Part shown: positions 58,152-64,000 of the stretch, piece after piece
Layout of the letters: each line of letters starts with the position of its first letter
How positions within the stretch are numbered: the stretch's first letter is position 1
Origin: JAHEKD01 sp965204695
GTDB taxonomy: Bacteria > Pseudomonadota > Gammaproteobacteria > Arenicellales > JAHEKD01
DNA length: 64,000 bases
Assembly (NCBI GenBank): GCA_965204695.1
Contig: OZ242007.1
Span: 3,410,001-3,474,000, forward strand
Reading direction: 5' to 3'
Translations under genes and position numbers: made by a program
The notes under the pieces: model-generated
Databases searched by the model: none
Seen by the model: only the letters and a program-made list of their open reading frames with translations
What the model was told of the DNA's origin: nothing

Positions 58152-59117
58152 TTATTCAGATTCCTGTCTTAACTTATTGAACGAAAGTATCACCTCTGTT
58201 TCGGTGTTCTTTTCCGTACTCATTATTACATCTTGTTTTCCGTCTTCAGTAAACTCAACTAGCTTATGTTCAGTCTGACGAGTAGCTTCTTTGAACATAC
58301 AATCCATCCTTACAAGTACGTGTTTAATGTTTTTTACTTCATCGAATGCCTTCGTAAAGCAGGACAGGGTGATTCTGTCTTGGGGATATAATAGTCGTTC
58401 AGAAAATGTTGCATTAGTTGAGATAAAACTGAGTAATGGAATTTTTAAGCTATTTAATAAACCTGAACTTTGATATGAATCATTGTGGTGCTTATCAAAA
58501 TATGGACCTGGATCAAAATCAATGTGCTTGTTTATAAAGGCATATAGTTGAATTTGAATTTTGGGCTTGCTACCTGACAAATTTGAGCGATTTTGGATGT
58601 GCGTATGAACATGTAGCTGTTTACTCAATTTAGAAACGCCAACTGAAGATGTAAAGTTGAGATAATCCTGGCTTCTATACATTGACGAAATCATAATTTC
58701 AGGCATCCTTTGTGAAATTGTAGAATGTCTGTAAAGGTATTCAGAGGTTTTGTATGTTCTGTGGGGTTTTGTTTTACTTTCAGGAATTTTTATAATGTAA
58801 ACACCATCAATTATTTCTATATCTATGCCTAACAACTTAGGTTCCAAACAATCTCTCAGCCAACCTTCAATGGAATTAAAATTATCTTTGGCTGAAGTAT
58901 CTGGAAATGGAGTGATGACGTTGTCCTCTCCATAGTGATAACACAAAATTCCCCCATATGTGTTGGCAAAAGCGCAGATTTCTTTTGCTAACGAATTTTT
59001 AATTTTTTGTGAGAAATCACTTTTCCCGTCGCTACCCTTTAGTTCAAAATTTAGACTTTCACCATCGCTACTACTAGAACTGTCAGCTAGCTTCTGAATT
59101 TCGGCAAGATTTTTCAT
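58152..59117 (-). CDS. AlbA/Schlafen-like DNA- or RNA-binding domain protein (321 aa)
   Basis: The N-terminal half has the AlbA_2 (divergent AAA-4/Schlafen) pattern: SLNFELKGSDGKSDFSQ, EICAFANTYGGILCYHYG and a helical/strand run to VYIIKIPESKTKPHRTYK. Schlafen-like domains can be nucleases; catalytic acidic residues are present in part (E-x-K). The C-terminal half is unassigned. Lies between repeat B copies as cargo. Confidence 0.72.
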   Translation of the reverse strand: MKNLAEIQKLADSSSSSDGESLNFELKGSDGKSDFSQKIKNSLAKEICAFANTYGGILCYHYGEDNVITPFPDTSAKDNFNSIEGWLRDCLEPKLLGIDIEIIDGVYIIKIPESKTKPHRTYKTSEYLYRHSTISQRMPEIMISSMYRSQDYLNFTSSVGVSKLSKQLHVHTHIQNRSNLSGSKPKIQIQLYAFINKHIDFDPGPYFDKHHNDSYQSSGLLNSLKIPLLSFISTNATFSERLLYPQDRITLSCFTKAFDEVKNIKHVLVRMDCMFKEATRQTEHKLVEFTEDGKQDVIMSTEKNTETEVILSFNKLRQESE

Positions 59118-59307
59118 TCGTCAAAATTTATTTTGATAGTAGTCAGTATAACAAGGTTATCTATGTTGTCATTACATTGTAAAAATTGAAATACTTTTCT
59201 GATCCGAGCAGTTTTTATAAATATAAAATTTGGAAAAAACAAAAACACTGTCACAAACGTGTTTCTACTCGAACTTTATAGATAATGACTCTACCAAGCT
59301 AAAATTT

Positions 59308-59429
59308 TAGAATTTTCCGCAAATCAGTCTCGCAATATCTCTTTCTCAATGGAGTTACTGTCTACGCAATAAAGCCTTTAAATACGTTCTAGAGGAGTGG
59401 AGTTGTGGCGGTGTGCCACATCATGTGCT
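59308..59429 (+). repeat. Repeat B2
   Basis: Second copy of B (see 57831-57953), with the same TGTGCCACATCATGTGC tail; B1 and B2 flank the AlbA/Schlafen-like gene as direct repeats, as if that gene were inserted as a unit. Confidence 0.65.
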
Positions 59430-59577
59430 GGTAAAGAGACTCGAACTTAGTTCGTATTGATATATATGTTGACTGACATGAAAAAACAATAATCAACCAT
59501 ATGAAATATTTTGAACAAAATATTTGGCACTAATAAGACTAAGTGAATACAAAACTCACTATAAAATTTTATCGAGC

Positions 59578-59720
59578 TAACCAATTTGACAGATTTCGTG
59601 AATATTGTATTCTGATAATAGTTAACAATAATACTTCAGCCTGTATCTGCATTTCAAAGCTCAAATTCCCGGCGATAAATTCCTATTCTATCTGTCTGCA
59701 ATCACCTCCTTCCAACTGAC
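59578..59720 (+). repeat. Repeat R3 (promoter-leader repeat)
   Basis: TTGACA at 59586-59591, 16-bp spacer, TATTCT at 59608-59613. The leader has GTTAACAATAATACTTCAGC, GGCGATAAATTCC and GCAATCACCTCCTTCC. The preceding GAGCTAACCAATTTGACAG is shared with R4. Confidence 0.9.
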
Positions 59721-59743
59721 TATTAATTTTATAAATCATACTC

Positions 59744-60046
59744 ATGGACGAGAAAAAATTCGAAACAATGCTTGATCAACATTTTTCTAAACAAGCAGAG
59801 TTGATTAATGCTGGCTTCGAATCACAGCAACAATATAGTGATAAAAAAATCGAATCTTTACGCGAATACACAGACAAAAACTTCGATGAACTTAAACATG
59901 AGCTTGAGGAAGTGAAAGGAGACATGAACGCTGGATTTTATAGGCTCGGATCAAAAATTGATAACAACGTCGACTCACTGGCCTTGCGGGTCCAACGAAT
60001 TGAAAAGCATCTCGGATTCAATAGTGAAGTTATTGAGATTAAATAG
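59744..60046 (+). CDS. Small coiled-coil protein MDEKK-type, copy 3 (100 aa)
   Basis: MDEKKFETMLDQHFSKQAEL matches copy 2; the middle has an extra heptad-like stretch (REYTDKNFDELKHELEEVK), and the C-terminus NAGFYRLGSKIDNNVDSLAL is almost identical. Preceded by repeat R3 and followed by a T-rich structure. Function unknown. Confidence 0.82.
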   Translation: MDEKKFETMLDQHFSKQAELINAGFESQQQYSDKKIESLREYTDKNFDELKHELEEVKGDMNAGFYRLGSKIDNNVDSLALRVQRIEKHLGFNSEVIEIK

Positions 60047-60261
60047 TGGCAGTTAAATTTATAAATTTTTCAAACCTCATTCTTTGATAGGGAGGTGTTT
60101 TTTAACATTGAAAGAAAGAAACTGGATTGCTCCAATAATAAAATGGCTTGACTTTGCCCAAAAGAGACCTGCGACGATAATTTCAAATTCGGTGGACTCG
60201 CCAATAAGCAGCCATTCGTTTGTAGATCGAACTGCCTAACTAGATTGCCTTATCAGAGGAT

Positions 60262-60978
60262 TTAATTCTTAGTGACTTTGCCGCCTCGGACCCTACCGCC
60301 TGAAACCCTACCACCTGAAACCCTACCGCCCTTCAGTGACTTTGTTATTCCTGACCCAATCTCCTTATTGACAGTCGAAAAGCCAAATTGCTCTAGAGAT
60401 TCCGCAAGAATATAAGCAGGATCTTCGCGTGCAGCACTGGCCAACTCATTTAAGACTCGCTCGGCAAGAGCCACCATATCTTCGGTTTTGTCAAAATAAA
60501 TTAAAGAATCAACTAAGACACTAAAGATTGGTAAATCTCCGTCGCTTATCGCTGCTTGTTGCAGTGAACCCAGTTCCGAATGGAGATGAAGAAACTCATC
60601 TGCGAAATCTGCTAATGTTAGTTCATCGTAATCAGGCACAATAATGTTTTTTCCCGATTTCTTCGTGTTTAACCAATCTGTGAAATACTTGTTGTTGATA
60701 GGTGTATCAGGGTCATCAAATTTGTAAGAATTTGCGAGTGACCATGCTATGAATATAGATGCTCCATCATATTCTCTCTTTAGTGCAACTACTCTTAACA
60801 TCGGCGAAAGATTCAACATCAAATCCTTCCTCGGTAAATCTGTAATTTTAGATAGTAGAAGATGTATAGAGAATTTACTCAACGATACGTCGTCATTGAT
60901 TTCTTTAGGCCACATTTCACTGTCTAGAAGAAACGCCTCCAAGCTACGAAGAATCGGCTCATAGGTTTTTGCATTCAT
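60262..60978 (-). CDS. Helical protein with GGRVS-repeat tail (238 aa)
   Basis: An all-helical acidic protein (YDELTLADFADEFLHLHSEL) with no recognised domain. The last 20 residues are a tandem repeat of SGGRV/RGGKV, encoded by 15-18-bp repeats at 60271-60335, ending KVTKN. Basic, flexible tails like this often bind nucleic acid or membrane. Its start overlaps the hydrolase stop by four bases, so the two are an operon. Confidence 0.6.
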   Translation of the reverse strand: MNAKTYEPILRSLEAFLLDSEMWPKEINDDVSLSKFSIHLLLSKITDLPRKDLMLNLSPMLRVVALKREYDGASIFIAWSLANSYKFDDPDTPINNKYFTDWLNTKKSGKNIIVPDYDELTLADFADEFLHLHSELGSLQQAAISDGDLPIFSVLVDSLIYFDKTEDMVALAERVLNELASAAREDPAYILAESLEQFGFSTVNKEIGSGITKSLKGGRVSGGRVSGGRVRGGKVTKN

Positions 60979-61925
60979 TTTGGTTTTATGTCAGAGGCAT
61001 GGTTCTTGCCGAACAAGGTGTTCTCTTGCATTATCTTATATACCGTGTGAACGGGATCAATGAATTCCTCATTAGGTTTGCATAAGTTGATATGTCCTCG
61101 GCCTCTAAATTGATCAGGAATTGGATCGCCAGGAAATCGAGTGGGCTCAACTACATTATCAAATTCTGCGAGTGCTACTATTGTAGCATTAGTGAAACTA
61201 CGCATAGACGGTGACATGCTTTTGTAATCACTCTGCAGCGATACAAGAGTCTGACTGCCTTCTTCCAAATCCTGCAAACAAGGATATATAAGCTTGAGAA
61301 AAGGAGCTATTGGAATTCCAATTCCAAAAAGCGTCTCGTTGATAAGTCCTAACACATTCGCTCCTGTATGTGCAGGTGCGAAGAGGCAAAGAGCTGAGTT
61401 TCGTGACCAATGATAATCGTTGTAGTGACTCCGGTTGTCTAGACAACAATCAAATAGCGCTCGGCGCAGTACAACTGCCCCTAGGGAATGAGCAACGAAA
61501 AGTATTCGACTCCATTGTTTTGTTGATTGATCTCGCTCTTCTAGTATTCTCGAAGCAGTAGGACCAAGATTTTCACGCCCACGCCAGATTTGATCTATAT
61601 CTAGCCTTAAGTTAATTGCAATATTCTGCAAACGTTGAGGTCGTGAAGGATATCCGTAGAACAAAATGTCAGCATCACGGAGTCCATCATATTTATCTAT
61701 GAAATCCGGGAATGCTAGCCACGTCGAGAGAGCTTTTCCTCTAAATCCATGAATAAATACTACAAGCGTCTGGTCGCCTACAAAAGCAGGAGAAAATAGG
61801 CTATTTTTACCAATTGGAATCGGAATTAATCCTCTCTCGGTTAGATCCAATGTGTCATCCTTTTTCGTTCTTGTTAAGAAGGAATTATACATAACATTGA
61901 TAAAGAAAGCCCCATTCGGGAGCAT
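60975..61925 (-). CDS. Alpha/beta hydrolase, lipase-like (316 aa)
   Basis: The N-terminus has LVVFIHGFRGKALSTW (oxyanion HG) and the nucleophile elbow is FVAHSLGAVVLRRAL, Ser near residue 146 in A-H-S-L-G. A distal His may be in NEEFIDPVHTVYK. The form resembles PGAP1-like/'DUF676' serine esterases of conflict islands. No signal peptide, so cytoplasmic. Coupled to the helical GGRVS-tail protein, which may be its inhibitor or partner. Possible phospholipase effector. Confidence 0.8.
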   Translation of the reverse strand: MLPNGAFFINVMYNSFLTRTKKDDTLDLTERGLIPIPIGKNSLFSPAFVGDQTLVVFIHGFRGKALSTWLAFPDFIDKYDGLRDADILFYGYPSRPQRLQNIAINLRLDIDQIWRGRENLGPTASRILEERDQSTKQWSRILFVAHSLGAVVLRRALFDCCLDNRSHYNDYHWSRNSALCLFAPAHTGANVLGLINETLFGIGIPIAPFLKLIYPCLQDLEEGSQTLVSLQSDYKSMSPSMRSFTNATIVALAEFDNVVEPTRFPGDPIPDQFRGRGHINLCKPNEEFIDPVHTVYKIMQENTLFGKNHASDIKPK

Positions 61926-62097
61926 AGGCTCAGTGTATACCGCTAAATGGTAATGATTTTACGTAATTGATAGATTGATTGGTAACTCTTTAACGACCGC
62001 TCTGGGGCGTTTGCCTAATAAGTCAAACGTGCTTGAATGGCAGTAAAGAGTATAAAGCACCAGTTCAGTACCATCTTAATGCACTAATTTTGATGAG

Positions 62098-62237
62098 CTA
62101 ACCAATTTGACAGAAATTGTGAATATTGTATTCTGAATAGTGTTAACAATAATTATCCAGCCTGTATCTGCATTTCATAAGCTCAGATTCCTGGCGGAAA
62201 ATTCCAATTCTATCTGTCTGCAATCACCTCCTTTCTA
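62098..62237 (+). repeat. Repeat R4 (promoter-leader repeat), not followed by a coiled-coil gene
   Basis: TTGACA at 62107-62112, 16-bp spacer, TATTCT at 62129-62134, then the leader to CAATCACCTCCTTTC. It lies about 230 bp before an integrase gene. Hairpin GTTGATA-TTCAG-TATCAAC follows at 62256-62274. Confidence 0.88.
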
Positions 62238-62433
62238 GGGAGATCGGTGTACAGAGTTGATATTCAGTATCAACTTCTCAAACCAATTATGGTTGATCGG
62301 TCAAACATTTTTGATGAATGATCGTTTACGACTCAAAGGTTATAGTTTGCCTCCACAGAGGCGTTTGGACTGACCACAAAAGGACTTATTGGAATTAACC
62401 GCACAAGGATTTGAAACTACTATGAGCCAAGAA

Positions 62434-62460
62434 ATGACAGCTACAGCGCTGTCATTTTTT
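62434..62460 (+). terminator. Hairpin plus T run immediately before the integrase gene
   Basis: ATGACAGC-TACAGC-GCTGTCAT (perfect 8-bp stem) followed by six T, only four bases before ATG 62465. It may end transcription from R4 or be an attenuator or recombination site. It leaves no room for a normal ribosome binding site. Confidence 0.7.
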
Positions 62461-62464
62461 GCTT

Positions 62465-63436
62465 ATGAAAGGCGAAAAACCCACCGTAGAAGAAAGTGCT
62501 TTCTACGGTATAGATGGAAATTCAGCCAATAATCCGATCTCATCATTGGTGAGTGGGTATGCTGAATATGCACGGTATGAGCTGAATCTCACCGAGCAGT
62601 CAGTTCAAAAATACCTGCAGTCACTTAAACTGCTTATCAAGGAAATTGGCGATAAACCCGTTGAAGCGCTGGTTGTTGATGACTTCATTCAACTTAAAGC
62701 GAATCTAATAAAGCGAGGTGTTTCTCACTCGCATATTTCCAGCATGATTTATGCTATTCGAAGCCTGCTGGTGTATTGTAATGATTACCTTCGTCTTAAA
62801 ACGATCAAGCCAAAATTTATTAAACCGCTTAAGCGGATTCACCGCGAGGTTGTTTTCTTAACGGAAGAGGAAGTTGATGACTTCATTTCAACGATTGATA
62901 CATCTACTTGGAATGGTCTTCGTTTTCGAGCGCTGGTTGAAGTACTCCTTGGTTCTGGAATGCGTATTGGTGAAGCACTTTCACTAAAACGCAAGGACAT
63001 TGACTGGGAGAATCGTGAAGCCATGATTATCGGAAAAGGTAATAAACAAAGAAAGGTCTTTTTTACTCAACGCTCTTTAGACTGGATTCATAAATATCTT
63101 CAATCGCGCACTGACAGTCATCCATCACTATTTGTGACCCGAGAACCTATTAATACCTTAGAGCGTAATGATATTTGGCGGTTTTTCGCACGACATCGGA
63201 AACTGGCTAAGATTGAGAAAAAGTTAACGCCACATATTCTGCGTCATACGGTGGCAACCAATCTCGTTTTTAATGGCTGCCCGTTGGTACATGTTAAAGA
63301 AATTCTAGGCCATGAAAACCTGGATACAACTTGTAAATATTATCTAGGGATTGATAATCAAAAAGCGAAACAAGCTCACAGCCAGTTTCTTAATTACAGT
63401 TTGAAGCCCGATCAGACAGCTTCGCCTGGGGAATAA
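62465..63436 (+). CDS. Tyrosine recombinase next to repeat array (323 aa)
   Basis: Start ATG 62465 (MKGEKPTVEE); a TTG at 62459 is also possible. N-terminal SAM-like domain (SLVSGYAEYARYELNLTEQS) and catalytic residues GSGMRIGEALSLKRKDI (Arg), THILRHTVATNLV-type PHILRHTVATNL (His, Arg) and LGHENLDTTCKYYLG (His, Tyr). A short basic motif IGKGNKQRKVFF is shared with the converging recombinase. It is the natural candidate to move the repeat-flanked units. No Shine-Dalgarno; a hairpin precedes it. Confidence 0.9.
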   Translation: MKGEKPTVEESAFYGIDGNSANNPISSLVSGYAEYARYELNLTEQSVQKYLQSLKLLIKEIGDKPVEALVVDDFIQLKANLIKRGVSHSHISSMIYAIRSLLVYCNDYLRLKTIKPKFIKPLKRIHREVVFLTEEEVDDFISTIDTSTWNGLRFRALVEVLLGSGMRIGEALSLKRKDIDWENREAMIIGKGNKQRKVFFTQRSLDWIHKYLQSRTDSHPSLFVTREPINTLERNDIWRFFARHRKLAKIEKKLTPHILRHTVATNLVFNGCPLVHVKEILGHENLDTTCKYYLGIDNQKAKQAHSQFLNYSLKPDQTASPGE

Positions 63437-64000
63437 AGTTGAAATGCTGATCTTTTATTACTTTCCGAGCTTGACGTTGTTCAACAGGACCGATGTAGTA
63501 CTTAATTGTGGTTTCCAAATTACTATGACCGAGTAATGCCTGGACAATACTAAACGACACATTATCGAAGGCCAGGGATGTGGCAAACGTATGCCGGAAA
63601 GTATGCGGGGTAAAATGCTTTTGAATCCCTGACAGTCGACGGTATCGTCTGAATGATCTTCCCACATCCGTTTGGCTCCACCTGGATTTACCATCAAGTG
63701 TTGTGAATACATAATTGCACGCACCTTTTCTGATTTTCAAATACTGATCCAACCAGTGAATCACTTCTTCTTTTAAAAATAATTTACGCGGTTTATTACC
63801 TTTACCAATAATAGGGATTTCCAAATTAATTCGATCTATGTCATTGGTTTTGATTGATAATGCCTCACCGATTCGGGCACCTGTTTGTAGAAGCAGAATG
63901 ACGAGCGCCATCATTCGTACTTTTCGAATGGCCAGACCATGATCCATATCATCCAGAATACATTTTAGAAATTGTGCAACCTCGTCGTTGGTCAGGTAGC
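63390..64000 (-). CDS. Tyrosine recombinase, partial (cut by window edge)
   Basis: Read from the window edge: YLTNDEVAQFLKCILDD, then GARIGEALSIKTNDI (Arg), PHTFRHTFATSLAF (His, Arg) and LGHSNLETTIKYYIG (His, Tyr). Stop at 63390. It overlaps the converging recombinase by 47 bp at their 3' ends. The N-terminus lies outside. Similar to the neighbour, as if a second element abuts here. Confidence 0.9.
   Translation of the reverse strand, partial: YLTNDEVAQFLKCILDDMDHGLAIRKVRMMALVILLLQTGARIGEALSIKTNDIDRINLEIPIIGKGNKPRKLFLKEEVIHWLDQYLKIRKGACNYVFTTLDGKSRWSQTDVGRSFRRYRRLSGIQKHFTPHTFRHTFATSLAFDNVSFSIVQALLGHSNLETTIKYYIGPVEQRQARKVIKDQHFNFIPQAKLSDRASNCN

Noticed and set aside
53891..62240. CRISPR array from repeats R1-R4
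   Set aside because: Repeats are 140 bp with 2-3.5 kb spacing and contain promoters; no cas genes seen.
62230..62250. 16S rRNA 3' end (ATCACCTCCTTTCT)
   Set aside because: Only 14-16 bases match; the repeated leader explains it and no rRNA lies upstream.

Overview
This window looks like a stretch of accessory DNA, a mosaic of integrated elements on a gammaproteobacterial chromosome. The taxon is not certain. The evidence is bacterial gene architecture, a 3' fragment of a tRNA-Met that closely resembles the enterobacterial/gammaproteobacterial elongator tRNA, and the element families present (IS3, group II introns, RIT, AlpA/integrase modules). I see no ribosomal, central-metabolism or other clearly core genes. 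Tyrosine recombinases sit at both window edges and inside (1-114, 37151-38158, three in 42717-45966, 62465-63436, 63390-64000).

Layout. (1) 1-1338: start of an integrase with an overlapping HTH protein, then small unknown genes. (2) 1493-9105, minus strand: a four-gene block with two VirD4/HerA-type ATPases and two membrane proteins, which looks like a DNA-translocating membrane assembly. (3) 9212-14302: two identical 1506-bp IS3-family copies around and inside an operon of small secreted proteins; one gene is split by the IS and one is frameshifted. (4) 14917-20668: a module of radC carrying a group II intron, a serine-recombinase-like protein without a catalytic domain, regulators, and a PrtN/AlpA-like HTH. 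(5) 20863-26907: a candidate defence locus: double-GHKL ATPase/kinase, receiver-domain protein, Vsr endonuclease, an unknown possibly HEPN-like protein, and a divergent cytosine-5 methyltransferase. (6) 27308-30479: an exported CHAT-peptidase/TPR protein coupled to a lipoprotein. (7) 31049-36787: two unrelated gene fragments (multicopper oxidase and tyrosinase-like) joined by a third IS copy, then a secreted endonuclease I and a subtilase with a small partner. (8) 37070-46599: tRNA-Met 3' fragment (attachment site), integrase, excisionase, and an inverted second copy of the HTH / recombinase-like / radC module. This second radC is interrupted twice, by an identical group II intron and by a 3.7-kb RIT element with three tyrosine recombinases. 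(9) 46897-53834: RloC-like anticodon-nuclease-type ATPase with an amber codon, coupled to sbcD and sbcC. (10) 53891-62240: an array of about 140-bp repeats, each with a conserved promoter. Three of the four precede a paralogous 89-100-residue coiled-coil gene and different cargo (MuF-like membrane protein; 4-TM protein and AlbA/Schlafen-like protein; lipase-like hydrolase and partner). The fourth repeat precedes an integrase.

How it fits together. The two inverted radC modules bracket the 20-38 kb defence-like cargo. The repeat array at 54-62 kb looks like serial capture of small cargo units next to a tyrosine recombinase. Many cargo genes are nucleases, proteases or NTPases typical of conflict systems. 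The most promising candidates for undescribed biology are the promoter-repeat/coiled-coil cassette array, the double-GHKL/receiver/Vsr/methyltransferase locus, and the periplasmic CHAT-lipoprotein pair. All identifications come from reading the sequence; no database search was run.
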